NCBI RefSeq assembly: GCF_017834145.1
Contig: NZ_JAFIDA010000001.1
Location: 1,054,001 to 1,118,000 of the forward strand
DNA: 64,000 nucleotides
DNA from: Leucobacter exalbidus
GTDB taxonomy: Bacteria; Actinomycetota; Actinomycetes; Actinomycetales; Microbacteriaceae
Direction: 5' to 3'
This document shows positions 22,561 to 33,557 of this stretch, piece after piece (position 1 is the first letter of the stretch; the number at the start of each line of letters is the position of its first letter). The position numbers and the translations under genes are program-made. The notes under the pieces are model-generated. The model did no database searches and was not told where the DNA came from. It was given only the letters and a program-made list of their open reading frames with translations.

Positions 22561-22621
22561 TCTTCTCACGCATCCTTTGGAAGGTTCATATGCCTGAATT
22601 GGCATCTATCTGCAGCTTACC

Positions 22622-22657
22622 AACCCGGTGAGCTGCGGTCGCCGCAGCGACGGGGTT
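22622..22657 (-). terminator. Weak interrupted hairpin at the end of the M23 gene
   Basis: AACCC (22622) pairs with GGGTT (22653) and GCTGCGG with CCGCAGC (22632-22648), with mismatched bases between. It overlaps the stop codon and lacks a T tract. Confidence 0.35.
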
Positions 22658-23957
22658 ACTTAAAGTCGACGATCGCGAGGTTGAGGGGCATCTCATCGGT
22701 GCGCGCTTCAGCCTGCGCAAGCTTGCCCGTGAGGAAGTTGCCCGTGAGATAATCGTCGGCGTCTTCAATCACCTTCGGGGCGACCTGCCCGTCATAGTCG
22801 AAGCCTCGCAGGGCATACGGCAGCGAATCTGACTCAATAAAGCTGGGACCATTCATCAACTGAAAATGCAGGTGTGACGCGTTGGCATTACCGGTGTTGC
22901 CCAAGTGGCCGAGCACATCCCCTTCCTTGACCTTGTCCCCCACTTTGGCCGTCACCGAACCCGCAATCATGTGCGCATACATGGCATACACCCCGTCGCC
23001 CAGGTCAAGCACGACGTGGTTACCGTCGGCGTTTTCCACGGTGAGTTTTGCCGCGAGTGTTGGGTCGTCGGCCGGCAATTTACCCGGGGCGTTCGCTGCG
23101 ACCCCGTCAAGAATCGCGACCACCGTCGCATCGGCCACCGCGAGAATATCTGCGCCGTAGTCGACGTAACTCTCGTTTAGGGTTTTGTCGCCCACGTAGA
23201 AGTCGCCCTCGTCGTTGGCACGCTTCCAGTCGATGGCGAACCGCTGGCTGTTATTCATCTTGCCGTTGAACGACATCACCGAGCTGCGGTGCGGAAACCC
23301 CGGCTCGCAGCACCCGTTGAGCGCGATCCAGTTCTCGCCGCTGAGCGGCGGGGCAATCACCGGCACCGTCTGGGTCGAGACCGCAATCGGGGTCGTCAGA
23401 TAGTCGATATCTGAGGGTTTTCCGAACGCTGGCGAATTTGCGCCGGTGCCGGTGAAGCGGTGCAGCAGCGTGGCCGGCACATCGTCCTTGGTATCGACGG
23501 CGAAATCAATGAACAGCACGCGGCTTTCTTGCGGCGGAATCGTCGCGCTCTCAACGGTGCTTGCCGGGAGGCTGCGCAAGCGATTGCAGTCACCGTAGAC
23601 ACAGGTCGGGTCGATGAGGGCCTTCCCCGCAAAACTGGCGATCACGGTCTTCGGGTTTTGCCCGTCGACGACCTCAAACTTCTCGACGCTCGCGGGTTCT
23701 TTGGTTGCGTTCGTGAGCAGCAGGTCATAGACCACGTGGTATTTGCCGTCGGTGCCCTTAAACGGCAGCGGGCTGTTGCCGATCGTTGACACGGTAACCG
23801 CCGTAAACGCGTCGGGCACGACCACGCCGGTGACCGACCCCGCGGGAGGCGGGGCGGGCGTCACCGCGTCGGCGACCGGGGCGGCAGCGCACCCCGTGAG
23901 CAACAGGGCGAACGCTGCGAGCGAGGCAAACAGGTGGGGTGCGCGACTGGCGTGCAT
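22656..23957 (-). CDS. M23 family metallopeptidase lipoprotein
   Basis: This 433-aa protein has a lipoprotein signal peptide (LASLAAFALLLTGC, cysteine near residue 23). An all-beta region of about 180 residues follows, then a LytM-type domain near residues 240-400. Zinc-site elements visible are AIDW (the Asp), MYAHM and HLHFQL; the first histidine of the usual HxxxD is replaced in QRFAID, and the ligand may instead come from PGFPHRSS just upstream. It probably acts on the cell wall or is an inactive structural member. GGAG precedes the ATG. No partner gene is evident. Confidence 0.85.
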   Translation of the reverse strand: MHASRAPHLFASLAAFALLLTGCAAAPVADAVTPAPPPAGSVTGVVVPDAFTAVTVSTIGNSPLPFKGTDGKYHVVYDLLLTNATKEPASVEKFEVVDGQNPKTVIASFAGKALIDPTCVYGDCNRLRSLPASTVESATIPPQESRVLFIDFAVDTKDDVPATLLHRFTGTGANSPAFGKPSDIDYLTTPIAVSTQTVPVIAPPLSGENWIALNGCCEPGFPHRSSVMSFNGKMNNSQRFAIDWKRANDEGDFYVGDKTLNESYVDYGADILAVADATVVAILDGVAANAPGKLPADDPTLAAKLTVENADGNHVVLDLGDGVYAMYAHMIAGSVTAKVGDKVKEGDVLGHLGNTGNANASHLHFQLMNGPSFIESDSLPYALRGFDYDGQVAPKVIEDADDYLTGNFLTGKLAQAEARTDEMPLNLAIVDFK

Positions 23958-24260
23958 GGTGGGAGCTCCGGATCAGTACGGTTCAGCACGATTAATGAGG
24001 GCGAGCCGTTTCGCTCGGCTCGCTCGGTGATAGGTCAGAACACCGAGCCGCAACTGACTCGAAGTGGGCACCTCACGTAGGCATGCCTGCCGCTGTTCAC
24101 GGTACTTCCGGCAACACTGAAAACACTTGCACTGTAACGCACTCGGGTTTCACGCCGCAAGCGTTTTTGGCCCCGGATCAGCGCGACGCAATGTGCCTCA
24201 TTGCATTGCCGCGCGCAACACCTGTTGATCGGGCCACCGCGCAGGCACGGGGACACCCCA
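23958..24260. other. 303-base intergenic region, no gene seen
   Basis: This gap carries the promoter side of the M23 gene and the downstream side of the ychF terminator. It contains a short hairpin, GCGAGCCG/CGGCTCGC, near 24000-24023. I see no convincing ORF with a start signal, tRNA or known riboswitch core. Confidence 0.5.
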
Positions 24261-24305
24261 TAAAAAATTCCCGCCCCTTTCGTCTGAAACGAAAGGGGCG
24301 GGAAT
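24261..24305 (-). terminator. Rho-independent terminator of ychF
   Basis: A perfect 17-bp stem (24267-24283 with 24289-24305) with a five-base loop is followed on the minus strand by TTTTTTA. It lies about 75 nt after the ychF stop. Confidence 0.92.
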
Positions 24306-24380
24306 GAGCACCCGAGCGGCGGCACTTACACACCAAAAACACACTGTTGTGTCATGGTGCTGCTACCGCTGATCTGGGAT

Positions 24381-25454
24381 TTAGACGTTGAAACGCCATT
24401 CCACGACGTCGCCGTCCTGCATGATGTATTCCTTGCCCTCCATGCGGGCCTTGCCCTTGGCGCGGGCCTCGGCAACCGATCCGGTCTCGACCAGGTCTGC
24501 GAACGAGATGATCTCGCCCTTAATGAAGCCCTTCTCGAAATCGGTGTGGATCGCGCCAGCAGCCTGAGGAGCAGTCGCGCCCTGCTTGATGGTCCAGGCG
24601 CGCGCTTCCTTGGGGCCAGCGGTCAGGTAGGTCTGCAGGCCGAGCGTCTCGAAACCGACGCGAGCGAGCTGGTCAAGACCACTCTCGTCCTGGCCGATCG
24701 ATGCGAGCAGCTCAGCAGCGTCTGCGGGATCGAGCTCTACGAGCTCGCTCTCGATCTTGGCGTCCAAGAAGATCGCCTTTGCGGGTGCAACAAGAGCGGC
24801 CAATTCAGCGAGACGCGCCTCGTCCTGCAGCACAACCTCGTCAACGTTGAAGACGTAGAGGAAGGGCTTTGCGGTAAGCAGACCAAGCTCACGGATCTCT
24901 TCAAGGTCAATGTCCGTGTGCGAGAGCAGCTTGCCGTCGTTCAGAGCCGCCTGCGCAGCCTTCGCCGTTTCAACGACCGAAGCCTCGATCTTGCGGTTCT
25001 TGAGCTCCTTCTCGAAGCGCACGAGGGCCTTCTCGACGGTCTGCATATCGGCGATGATCAGCTCGGTGTTGATCGTCTCCATGTCGCTGGCCGGGTTGAC
25101 CGAGCCATCGACGTGAATCACGTCGGGGTCAGAGAAGCCACGCACGACCTGTGCAATAGCGTCTGCCTCGCGAATGTTGGCGAGGAACTGGTTGCCGAGG
25201 CCCTCGCCCTCGCTCGCACCGCGCACGATGCCGGCGATGTCGACGAAGCTGACCGCTGCGGGCAGCAGTCGTTCTGAGCCGAAGATCTCAGCGAGCTGCG
25301 CGAGCCGCGGGTCAGGAAGATTCACAACGCCGACGTTCGGCTCGATCGTCGCGAACGGATAGTTCGCTGCGAGCACGTCGTTGTTCGTCAAAGCGTTGAA
25401 CAGGGTTGATTTGCCGACGTTGGGAAGGCCAACGATGCCGATTGTAAGAGCCAC
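24381..25454 (-). CDS. ychF: Redox-regulated ATPase YchF (OLA1-type)
   Basis: This 357-aa P-loop protein of the Obg-related family prefers ATP over GTP. G1 is [10 protein letters not shown] near residue 9, the G3 region is [20 protein letters not shown], and the NxxE-type specificity segment appears as FNVDE near residue 204. The C-terminal TGS domain ends with [15 protein letters not shown], the family's usual ending. It binds ribosomes and takes part in oxidative-stress control in studied bacteria. The start is GTG, 8 nt after TAGAAT. It is a single gene with a strong terminator. Confidence 0.97.
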   Translation of the reverse strand: MALTIGIVGLPNVGKSTLFNALTNNDVLAANYPFATIEPNVGVVNLPDPRLAQLAEIFGSERLLPAAVSFVDIAGIVRGASEGEGLGNQFLANIREADAIAQVVRGFSDPDVIHVDGSVNPASDMETINTELIIADMQTVEKALVRFEKELKNRKIEASVVETAKAAQAALNDGKLLSHTDIDLEEIRELGLLTAKPFLYVFNVDEVVLQDEARLAELAALVAPAKAIFLDAKIESELVELDPADAAELLASIGQDESGLDQLARVGFETLGLQTYLTAGPKEARAWTIKQGATAPQAAGAIHTDFEKGFIKGEIISFADLVETGSVAEARAKGKARMEGKEYIMQDGDVVEWRFNV

Positions 25455-25462
25455 GGTGGATC

Positions 25463-25468
25463 ATTCTA
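25463..25468 (-). promoter_or_regulatory. -10 box TAGAAT upstream of ychF
   Basis: TAGAAT lies 8 nt before the GTG at 25454, with no clear Shine-Dalgarno, so the mRNA has almost no leader. Confidence 0.5.
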
Positions 25469-25507
25469 CCCGGTGATTGCGGGGCTTTCACTGTCAGGGG
25501 TGTGTGG

Positions 25508-25513
25508 CACCCT
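25508..25513 (+). promoter_or_regulatory. -10 box CACCCT upstream of the exonuclease gene
   Basis: CACCCT is one base from TANNNT and lies 6 nt before GTG 25520, in the same spacing as the other leaderless starts. This supports that start over GTG 25502, which precedes the box. Confidence 0.35.
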
Positions 25514-25519
25514 TGTTGC

Positions 25520-26104
25520 GTGCCTGTAGATTTCACTGCCATCGATTTTGAGACCGCCAACAGTCACGCCTCTTCGGCGTGCTCAGTGGGCCTCGTGCGT
25601 GTGCGCGATGGCCTGGTGGTCGAGCGGGCCGACTGGCTCATCAAGCCACCCGAGGCACACGGGTCGTTCAATCCGTTCAATGTGAAGATCCACGGCATTT
25701 CTCGGCAGATGGTCGAGGGGGCACCTGGTTGGGCCGAGCAGCTCGGCGATCTGCGCGACTTCTTGGGCGACGATATTGCGGTCGCACACAATGCCAGTTT
25801 CGACATGGGCGTTATTCGCACCGCCTGTGCCGAGACCATCACCCCCGTGCCCAAGCTGCGGTACCTCTGCAGCGTGCAGGTGTCGCGCAAGACCTACGAT
25901 CTGCCGTCGCACCGGCTCCCACTGGCCGCCGCGGCCGCGGGGTACGGCGAATTCGCGCACCACGATGCGAGCGCTGATGCCGAGGCCAGCGCTGCCATCG
26001 TCATCAATTCGGCCCGCCACCATGGCGCACCAGATTTGCCCACGCTCATCAAAATGACCGGGGTCAAACTGCACACGCTGAAGGCCATTCCGCTGAAGCT
26101 GTAA
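25520..26104 (+). CDS. DnaQ-like DEDDh 3'-5' exonuclease
   Basis: The product has 194 aa from GTG 25520. ExoI is FTAIDFETAN (Asp and Glu), ExoII is AVAHNASFDMGVI near residue 90, and ExoIII is FAHHDASADAEASA with His and Asp near residue 153, so all DEDDh residues are present. The size suits a stand-alone exonuclease or proofreading-like domain, not full PolC epsilon. The annotated frame could begin six codons earlier at GTG 25502. It reads away from ychF and lies 65 nt upstream of rmuC; a shared DNA-repair role is possible but not shown. Confidence 0.88.
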   Translation: MPVDFTAIDFETANSHASSACSVGLVRVRDGLVVERADWLIKPPEAHGSFNPFNVKIHGISRQMVEGAPGWAEQLGDLRDFLGDDIAVAHNASFDMGVIRTACAETITPVPKLRYLCSVQVSRKTYDLPSHRLPLAAAAAGYGEFAHHDASADAEASAAIVINSARHHGAPDLPTLIKMTGVKLHTLKAIPLKL

Positions 26105-26169
26105 GAAGCGTTGTCGGTGGTCGTCGCTAGCGTTGATGTCACATCAATTCTAGAAAGGACGGGTGCCCC

Positions 26170-27825
26170 ATGAACGCCGTCGTTCTCATTCTGAGCATCA
26201 TCAACTTTTTGGTGGCCATTGCGCTGCTCGCCATCGTGCTGCTGCGCACCCGACCCGGTAGTGCCGGGCAGGGCATCGTTACCGGCACTGGCGCGCAGGC
26301 GCTCGGCCCTGAGCTGCGCCAAGAGTTTGGGGCGCTGCGCGGCGAGCTGTCGCAGTCGCTCGCCGTGGGGCAGCAACAGCTCGACACGCGGCTGCAAACG
26401 GTGACCTCGATGCAGGCCGATGATCTTGCGCGCGATCGTGACGCGCGCTCCTCGGCGCAGCTCGAACAGCGCGAGCTGCTCGAGCGCTCACTCGCCGGCC
26501 TGCACGACCGTCTACACGCTTCGGCGCAGGCCGGTGTGCAGTCGCAGACCGAATTCACGGGCACGGTCGAGGCACGGTTTGAAGCGCTGCGACTCGCCAA
26601 TGACGCCCAGCTCGAACTCGTGCGCGCGACCGTCGGTGAAAAACTGCAGGACACGCTGAAGGTGTCGCTCGATGAGAACGCCAAGCGCGTGCAGGCGCTC
26701 ACTGACACGCACGTCTCGAAGCAGACCGAGCTGCAAGAAACGCTGCGGCAAGAGATTGAAAAGCTGCAGGTGACGCAGCGCGAAGAACTCGACAAGTTGC
26801 GCGCCACGCTGCGCACCGAACTTGAGCAGCTGCGCCAGGGCAACGAAGCCAAGCTCGAGAAGATGCGTGAAACCGTGGATGAAAAGCTGCAGGGTACGCT
26901 CGAGCGTCGCCTCGGCGAGTCGTTCAAGCTCGTCAGCGATCGCCTCGAGCAGGTACAGAAGGGGCTGGGTGAAATGCAGACCCTCGCCTCAGACGTGGGC
27001 GGGCTGAAGCGCGTGCTCACCAACGTGAAGAGCCGTGGCAGCTGGGGCGAGGTGCAGCTGGCACGCCAGCTCGAAGACATGCTCACCCCCGAGCAGTACG
27101 CCGAGAACGTCGCGGTTGAGCCGGGTTCGGCCGACCGCGTGGAGTTCGCGGTGAAACTACCCGGCCGAGAAGAGGGCGAGGTGCCCGTATGGCTGCCCAT
27201 CGACTCGAAGTTTCCGCAGGAAGACTACGAGCGACTACTCGAAGCGCAAGAGGGCGGCGAGAAGGATGCCGTTGATGCGGCTGGCCGTGTCGTCGAGAAG
27301 GTGATCATTGCGCAGGCAAAACTGATCAGCGAGAAGTACATTCACCCGCCGCACACCACCGACTTCGCGATCATGTATCTCCCCACCGAGGGCCTCTTCG
27401 CCGAGGCGATTCGCCGCCCGGGGTTGGCCAGCAAATTGCAGAACGACTTTCACGTCACCATTGCCGGGCCGACCGTGTTGATGGCGCTGCTCAACAGCCT
27501 GCAGCTCGGGTTTCGCACCCTCGCCATCGAGAAGCGCAGCTCTGAGGTGTGGAAGGTACTCGGCGCAGCCAAAGCCGAGTTTAAGAAGTACGGCCAGGTG
27601 TGGGACAAGCTCGAGAAGCAGCTGCAGACCGCACAGAATACGGTGCAGCTCGCGGGCGTGCGCACTCGCGCGGTTGAGCGCACGCTGCGCAGCGTCGAAA
27701 CGCTCGAGGTGCCTTCAGTCGTAGCTGAAGACTCCCCCGCCGCCCTCGAGGCCGCGGTCGCACGTCTTTCGGCGGATGAATCTCCGATGAATACTTTTGA
27801 CGAGGTCTTCGACGCGCAGCAATAA
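26170..27825 (+). CDS. rmuC: DNA recombination protein RmuC
   Basis: The product has 551 aa: an N-terminal membrane anchor (VVLILSIINFLVAIALLAIVLL), a coiled coil from about residue 50 to 280 rich in Gln, Glu and Leu, then the RmuC nuclease-like domain (VGGLKRVLTNVKSRGSWGEVQ, PVWLPIDSKFPQEDYERL, IMYLPTEGLFAEAI). RmuC proteins restrict recombination at inverted repeats. AAAGGACGG precedes the ATG. It ends before a convergent terminator shared with glpX. Confidence 0.95.
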   Translation: MNAVVLILSIINFLVAIALLAIVLLRTRPGSAGQGIVTGTGAQALGPELRQEFGALRGELSQSLAVGQQQLDTRLQTVTSMQADDLARDRDARSSAQLEQRELLERSLAGLHDRLHASAQAGVQSQTEFTGTVEARFEALRLANDAQLELVRATVGEKLQDTLKVSLDENAKRVQALTDTHVSKQTELQETLRQEIEKLQVTQREELDKLRATLRTELEQLRQGNEAKLEKMRETVDEKLQGTLERRLGESFKLVSDRLEQVQKGLGEMQTLASDVGGLKRVLTNVKSRGSWGEVQLARQLEDMLTPEQYAENVAVEPGSADRVEFAVKLPGREEGEVPVWLPIDSKFPQEDYERLLEAQEGGEKDAVDAAGRVVEKVIIAQAKLISEKYIHPPHTTDFAIMYLPTEGLFAEAIRRPGLASKLQNDFHVTIAGPTVLMALLNSLQLGFRTLAIEKRSSEVWKVLGAAKAEFKKYGQVWDKLEKQLQTAQNTVQLAGVRTRAVERTLRSVETLEVPSVVAEDSPAALEAAVARLSADESPMNTFDEVFDAQQ

Positions 27826-27884
27826 CTGCCCGGCAACCGCTGACACGAGAGCAGTTGCCGCCCGCGCATCGCCCGAGAAACACG

Positions 27885-27925
27885 TCGCCCCCGGCCTCCT
27901 CACATGGTGAGGTGGTCGGGGGCGA
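27885..27925. terminator. Bidirectional terminator between rmuC and glpX
   Basis: The arms TCGCCCCCG and CGGGGGCGA (27885-27893, 27917-27925) enclose an inner stem CCTCAC/GTGAGG, and further pairing extends outward. It lies between two convergent stop codons. Confidence 0.75.
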
Positions 27926-27957
27926 GGCGTGTTACCGGGTGACCGGCGGGGTTGTGC

Positions 27958-28941
27958 TTAGTTCCAGCGCGTGGGATCCATGTCGCTGATGACGTGGCGG
28001 ATGGTGCCCGAGTGCGCACGCATCACGATGCTCTCTGCGCGCACGAACGGGCCGTGGCGCTGCACGCCGTCAACGAACTCGGCCGAGGTGATGCCGGTGG
28101 CAACGAAGTAGCAGTTGTCGCTGGCGACGAGGTCGTTCGACTGCAGCACGCGATCGAGGTCGTGGCCTGCGGCGAGGGCGCGCTCGCGCTCCTCGTCATC
28201 CTTCGGCCAGAGGCGGCCCTGAATGACGCCGCCGAGTGCCTTCACTGCACACGCTGTGATGATGCCCTCGGGGGTGCCGCCGATGCCGACGCACATGTCG
28301 ATGCGCGAATCCCAGCGGGCCGCGTTGACGCCGCCAGCGACGTCGCCGTCCATGATCAAGCGGGTGCCAGCGCCGGCCTCGCGAATGTCGGTGATGAGCT
28401 GGGCGTGACGGGGGCGGTCAAGCACAGCCACACGAATGTCAGAAACATCAACGTTCTTGGCGCGAGCCAGGGCACGAATGTTCTCTCCGATGGGACGATC
28501 GATGTCAACGACACCCACGCCCTCGGGGCCACATACGAGCTTGTCCATGTAGAACACGGCCGAGGGGTCGTACATGCTGCCGCGGTCGGCAACAGCGATC
28601 ACCGAGAGCGCGCCGGGGCGACCCTCTGCGGCGAGTCGGGTGCCATCGATCGGATCAACGGCGACGTCGCACTCAGCGCCCTCACCGTTGCCCACCTTTT
28701 CACCGTTGTACAGCCAGGGAGCTTCGTCCTTCTCGCCCTCGCCGATCACGACGGTGCCGTTCATGTTGACGGTCGAGAGGAAGCGACGCATAGCGTCTAC
28801 TGCGGCACCATCAGCCGAGTTTTTATCGCCTCGTCCGATCCAAGGCGTAGCCCGCATTGCTGCGGCCTCCGTCGCGCGTACCAATTCCATTGCGAGGTTG
28901 CGGTCGGGCTGCCAATCGCCGAGAGATCGTGGTTCAGTCAT
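27958..28941 (-). CDS. glpX: Class II fructose-1,6-bisphosphatase
   Basis: This 327-aa enzyme of the lithium-sensitive phosphatase fold converts fructose 1,6-bisphosphate to fructose 6-phosphate in gluconeogenesis. Visible motifs are DKNSADGAAVDAMR near residue 36, VVIGEGEKDEAPWL (metal-binding Glu/Asp), AVDPIDGTRLAA near 85 and GIGGTPEGI near 180. I chose ATG 28941 (MTEPRSLGDWQPDRN): TAGACT lies 7 nt ahead. The open frame extends 41 codons further upstream without family similarity. It faces the aldolase gene across 110 nt, so two enzymes acting on the same metabolite share a control region. Confidence 0.96.
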   Translation of the reverse strand: MTEPRSLGDWQPDRNLAMELVRATEAAAMRATPWIGRGDKNSADGAAVDAMRRFLSTVNMNGTVVIGEGEKDEAPWLYNGEKVGNGEGAECDVAVDPIDGTRLAAEGRPGALSVIAVADRGSMYDPSAVFYMDKLVCGPEGVGVVDIDRPIGENIRALARAKNVDVSDIRVAVLDRPRHAQLITDIREAGAGTRLIMDGDVAGGVNAARWDSRIDMCVGIGGTPEGIITACAVKALGGVIQGRLWPKDDEERERALAAGHDLDRVLQSNDLVASDNCYFVATGITSAEFVDGVQRHGPFVRAESIVMRAHSGTIRHVISDMDPTRWN

Positions 28942-28948
28942 GACGACC

Positions 28949-28954
28949 AGTCTA
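28949..28954 (-). promoter_or_regulatory. -10 box TAGACT, leaderless promoter of glpX
   Basis: TAGACT lies 7 nt before the ATG at 28941. The same TAGACTGGT sequence precedes ispH at the same distance. Confidence 0.5.
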
Positions 28955-29051
28955 CCGCCTAGACTGAGAAGTAATCGCGGCTCAGCGCCGAACCGTGATG
29001 AATGGAACCTGTGGCGCAGTCGACACACACTCACAAATCCTAGGAGAACCC

Positions 29052-30079
<1,028 letters not shown>

Positions 30080-30080
<1 letters not shown>

Positions 30081-30964
30081 TGGCAGACGACCCGCAGACC
30101 ACCCCGGCTTCGCAGGATCCGGCTGCCCCCGCAGCTCCTGTCGTTCCCGCGGCTCCCGTTGTTCCGGCAGCTCCCGTCGAGCGCGCACGCCCGGCGTATG
30201 GTGAGCTCGCTCCCGAGGGATGGACGTGGAAGCCCGAGGGCGACAACGCTCAGGCTGATGGCCAGGCTGAAACCACGCCTGCGTCTGCTGGGTCGTCGTC
30301 ACAGGCGCCGCAGCGCGCCACTCCCACCTCGGGTTCATTGCCTGGGGTGCCGCACAACCTGGGCGCGGGCCTACCTAAGGGTGCCGGCGCGAAGTCGGCC
30401 CCCGTGGCCGGATCGACGCCCACCCCCGGCGGCGCGAGCCAGCAGGAATCAGGCGCACCGTACCGCGCCGCCGCGACTCCTGCCTCACCCGCGCCTGCTC
30501 CCCAGGCTCCGGTCGGGGCGCCCATGGGCGCGCCTGGCGGGGTCGCCAAGCCGCGCACCGCAGACCGCGTGATCACGATCGTGCTGCTCGTGCTGGGCGC
30601 GTTTGCGACGCTCAACTTCGCCACGGGACTGTTCGCACTTGAGTCGCAGATGCGACTCACGGGCACCATGATCGGCGTCGAAGACACAAGCGTCGCGTCG
30701 TGGGTGGGGCCGCTGGGCACCATCAGCGGCATCCTGATGCTCGCATTGTTTGCGTTTACCCTGATTTTCTCGATCCGGCGCGTGCGCGCTCGCCAGCTCA
30801 CCTTCTGGGTGCCGCTGACCGCGGGCGCCATTGCAATCATCGTGGTGTTCATCGTCACCGCGATCGCCATGTTCTCGGGGGCTCCCGAGCTCATGCAGCA
30901 GCTGAACTCTGACCCCTATGGATCGATGGACAAGATGTTTGAGTACACGCAGCAGATGCCGTAG
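30080..30964 (+). CDS. Proline/alanine-rich membrane protein coupled to the aldolase gene (DUF6264-like)
   Basis: These 294 aa resemble, from memory, the DUF6264 proteins of Microbacteriaceae; the assignment is tentative. Residues 1-160 are Pro/Ala/Gly-rich and probably disordered, including three copies of PAAPV near residues 15-35 and YGELAPEGWTWKPEG near 45. Three membrane helices follow (about 172-194, 211-231, 245-265). The GTG start overlaps the aldolase stop (TAGTG). The function and its link to glycolysis are unknown. Confidence 0.75.
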
Positions 30965-30980
30965 GCACCCGCCGCACACA

Positions 30981-31044
30981 CAGACCCGCCCCGCACGGTG
31001 AGTTCAGCTTGAAGCGCTGAACCACATCGTGCGGGGCGGGTCTG
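30981..31044. terminator. Bidirectional terminator between the DUF6264-like gene and ispH
   Basis: A 17-bp perfect outer stem (30981-30997 with 31028-31044) is followed by TTTCT on the plus strand. An inner hairpin GTTCAGC/GCTGAAC sits in the loop. Confidence 0.85.
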
Positions 31045-31061
31045 TTTCTAGCGAGCGCGTG

Positions 31062-32156
31062 TTAGCGCACGCGGCCACCGAGGGCGCGGGCATCGGTGTT
31101 ACCCGAGGCATCCTGACGCAGCTCCTTCGGCAGCGAGAAGACGAGGTCTTCTTCAGCCGTCATCACAGCCTGAATATCTGCGTAGCCCGCATCAACCAGG
31201 TCATCGAGCAGCTCCTGCACGAGCACCTCGGGCGCCGAGGCACCGCTTGAGACGCCGATGGTCTGCACGCCATCAAGCCATTCCTGCTTCACTTCGCTCG
31301 CATAGTCAACGAGGTACGCCGACTTTGCGCCGTACTCGAGGGCGACCTCAACGAGGCGCACCGAGTTTGATGAGTTGCGCGAACCGATCACGAGCACGAG
31401 ATCGGCCTTGGGCGCGATCTCTTTAATGACGCCCTGGCGGTTCTGCGTGGCGTAGCAAATGTCTTCGCTGGGGGGATCTTGCAGGTTGGGGAACTTGGCG
31501 CGCAGCCTGCGCACCGTCTCCATCGTCTCGTCGACCGAGAGCGTGGTCTGTGACAGCCACACGAGGTTGTCGGGGTCTTGCACCTCGAGCGTGTCGACGG
31601 CCTCGGGAGAGTTCACGATGGTGACGTGCTCGGGAGCTTCGCCAGCGGTTCCCTCAACTTCTTCGTGGCCTTCGTGGCCGATCAGCAAGATCTCCATGTC
31701 TTGCTTCGCAAAGCGCACGGCTTCGCGGTGCACCTTGGTCACGAGCGGGCAGGTCGCGTCGATCGCGTGCAGGCCGCGGTCGTCGGCGGCACTCACCACG
31801 GCGGGCGAGACGCCGTGAGCCGAGAACACGACGTTGGCGCCCTCGGGCACCTCGTCGACCTCTTCCACAAAGATGGCGCCCATTTCTTCGAGCGTCTTCA
31901 CGACGTGCACGTTGTGCACGATCTGCTTGCGCACGTAGACGGGGGCGCCGTAGCGCTCAAGCGCCTTCTCAACGGCAACGACGGCGCGGTCAACGCCCGC
32001 GCAGTAGCCGCGGGGGGCTGCGAGCAGCACACGTTTATCGCCGGCAACGGCAACGTTCTTGAGGCGCCCTTCCTTGCGACGCACACGGGGCATCGCAAGA
32101 CTCACAACGGGCGCACCAAGTGTGCGCGGGTTCGGGATCTGAGCAGTCTCGGTCAT
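31062..32156 (-). CDS. ispH: 4-hydroxy-3-methylbut-2-enyl diphosphate reductase
   Basis: This 364-aa iron-sulfur enzyme performs the last step of the MEP isoprenoid pathway, making IPP and DMAPP. Cluster cysteines are in [13 protein letters not shown] near residue 50, [14 protein letters not shown] near 140 and [13 protein letters not shown] near 240; [12 protein letters not shown] and [12 protein letters not shown] bind the diphosphate. ATG 32156 is chosen because TAGACT lies 7 nt upstream; the longer frame runs into the xseA promoter. It has a roughly 40-residue N-terminal lead before the conserved core. It diverges from xseA across 89 nt, a common actinobacterial arrangement. Confidence 0.96.
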   Translation of the reverse strand: MTETAQIPNPRTLGAPVVSLAMPRVRRKEGRLKNVAVAGDKRVLLAAPRGYCAGVDRAVVAVEKALERYGAPVYVRKQIVHNVHVVKTLEEMGAIFVEEVDEVPEGANVVFSAHGVSPAVVSAADDRGLHAIDATCPLVTKVHREAVRFAKQDMEILLIGHEGHEEVEGTAGEAPEHVTIVNSPEAVDTLEVQDPDNLVWLSQTTLSVDETMETVRRLRAKFPNLQDPPSEDICYATQNRQGVIKEIAPKADLVLVIGSRNSSNSVRLVEVALEYGAKSAYLVDYASEVKQEWLDGVQTIGVSSGASAPEVLVQELLDDLVDAGYADIQAVMTAEEDLVFSLPKELRQDASGNTDARALGGRVR

Positions 32157-32163
32157 ACCCACC

Positions 32164-32169
32164 AGTCTA
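32164..32169 (-). promoter_or_regulatory. -10 box TAGACT, leaderless promoter of ispH
   Basis: TAGACT lies 7 nt before the ATG at 32156. The intervening GGTGGGT could also serve as a weak ribosome binding site. Confidence 0.5.
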
Positions 32170-32233
32170 CGCCGCGAGGTCTGAACACCCGCCGACCAGC
32201 GGCAACCCGTGCGGCGATGACGGTAGCTAAAGC

Positions 32234-32239
32234 TAGGCT
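32234..32239 (+). promoter_or_regulatory. -10 box TAGGCT, leaderless promoter of xseA
   Basis: TAGGCT lies exactly 6 nt before the ATG at 32246, in the divergent 89-nt region shared with ispH. Confidence 0.5.
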
Positions 32240-32245
32240 TGAGGC

Positions 32246-33496
32246 ATGGCCGAGCCAGTAGTTTCCACACCCACGTCAGCTTCGACACCCGCGACGCGCG
32301 ATACGCCGTGGCCCGTCGCCCTCATGAGCGAAAAGATTGCCGGCTGGGTTGAGCGGCTCGGGCAGCTGTGGATCGAGGGAGAAATCACCCAGTGGCAGGT
32401 GCGCGGCGGGCACGTCTACGGCAAGTTGAAGGACCTCAGTCAAGACGCCACTATCAGTTTCACCGTGTGGCGCTCGGTCGCGCAGCGGCTCACGAGCGAA
32501 TACGCCCAGGGTGATCGGGTGATCGCGCTCGTGAAACCCAACTTCTGGGTGAAGGGCGGCTCCCTCACGGTGCAGGTGTTTGACCTGTCTCACGTTGGCC
32601 TGGGCGAGCTGCTTGAGCGGCTCGAGCGGCTGCGCCGTCAGCTTCTCGCCGAGGGGTTGTTCGCGCCCGAGCGTAAGCGCGCGCTGCCGTTTTTGCCCGG
32701 GCTCATCGGTCTCGTCACGGGGCGCGATTCTGACGCCGAGAAAGACGTGGTGCGCAACGCGACGCTGCGCTGGCCCGGGGTGAAGTTCAAGATCCACTAC
32801 GCCGCTGTGCAGGGCGACCGTGCTGCAGGCGAGGTCACCGCGGGCATCGAAGCGCTCGACCGTGACCCCGAGGTCGACGTGATTATTGTTGCGCGTGGCG
32901 GCGGCGACTTTCAAAACCTGTTGCCGTTCAGCGATGAACGGGTGGTGCGTGCCGCGGCGGCGGCGACCACTCCCCTCATCAGCGCGATCGGGCACGAGGC
33001 CGATCGACCGCTGCTCGACGACATCGCTGACCTGCGCGCGTCAACACCCACCGACGCCGCGAAGCGAGTGGTGCCCGATGTGGGCGAAGAACTCGCGGGG
33101 CTCGATCAGGCTCGTGCGCGCATGAGTTCACGCCTCGGGCAATTCATCGCGCATGAAACTGACCGCATCGCGCAGCTGCGTGCGCGGCCCGTGCTCGCCC
33201 AGCCCGAGCGCGGCATCGACGAGCGAGCCGATGAGCTCGTGCGGTGGGCGGCGCGCGGCGCTGAGCTCGCTGACCGCGCGGTGAACGATCGCGGCCAGGC
33301 CCTCGCGCAGACCCGCGCACGCCTCACCGCTCTGTCACCCCGCGCCACGCTCGAGCGGGGCTATGCCATCGCCCAGGTCATCGCCGTAGACGGCACCCCT
33401 GGAGCCGTGGTGCGCGATCCGGCAGACGCCCCCGTCGGCGCTGCGCTGCGCCTCACTGTCGCCGGCGGGCACGTCGCAACGGTCGTCACCCCGTGA
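32246..33496 (+). CDS. xseA: Exodeoxyribonuclease VII large subunit
   Basis: The product has 416 aa: an N-terminal OB-fold domain ([20 protein letters not shown] near residue 40), the nuclease core with [20 protein letters not shown] near residue 210 and [21 protein letters not shown] near 250, and a helical C-terminal domain ending in [11 protein letters not shown]. With XseB it degrades single-stranded DNA from both ends. The xseB frame begins within or shortly after the xseA stop, so the subunits are co-expressed. Confidence 0.97.
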   Translation: MAEPVVSTPTSASTPATRDTPWPVALMSEKIAGWVERLGQLWIEGEITQWQVRGGHVYGKLKDLSQDATISFTVWRSVAQRLTSEYAQGDRVIALVKPNFWVKGGSLTVQVFDLSHVGLGELLERLERLRRQLLAEGLFAPERKRALPFLPGLIGLVTGRDSDAEKDVVRNATLRWPGVKFKIHYAAVQGDRAAGEVTAGIEALDRDPEVDVIIVARGGGDFQNLLPFSDERVVRAAAAATTPLISAIGHEADRPLLDDIADLRASTPTDAAKRVVPDVGEELAGLDQARARMSSRLGQFIAHETDRIAQLRARPVLAQPERGIDERADELVRWAARGAELADRAVNDRGQALAQTRARLTALSPRATLERGYAIAQVIAVDGTPGAVVRDPADAPVGAALRLTVAGGHVATVVTP

Positions 33497-33557
33497 CTTC
33501 GACTGCTAGGAGAGACGCACCTGACCCACGCCAGGCAATGATGTCAGCGGCGCCGGG

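Noticed and set aside
26139..27200. 353-codon minus-strand frame inside rmuC
   Set aside because: Ser/Arg/Cys-rich antisense shadow of the coiled-coil part of rmuC.
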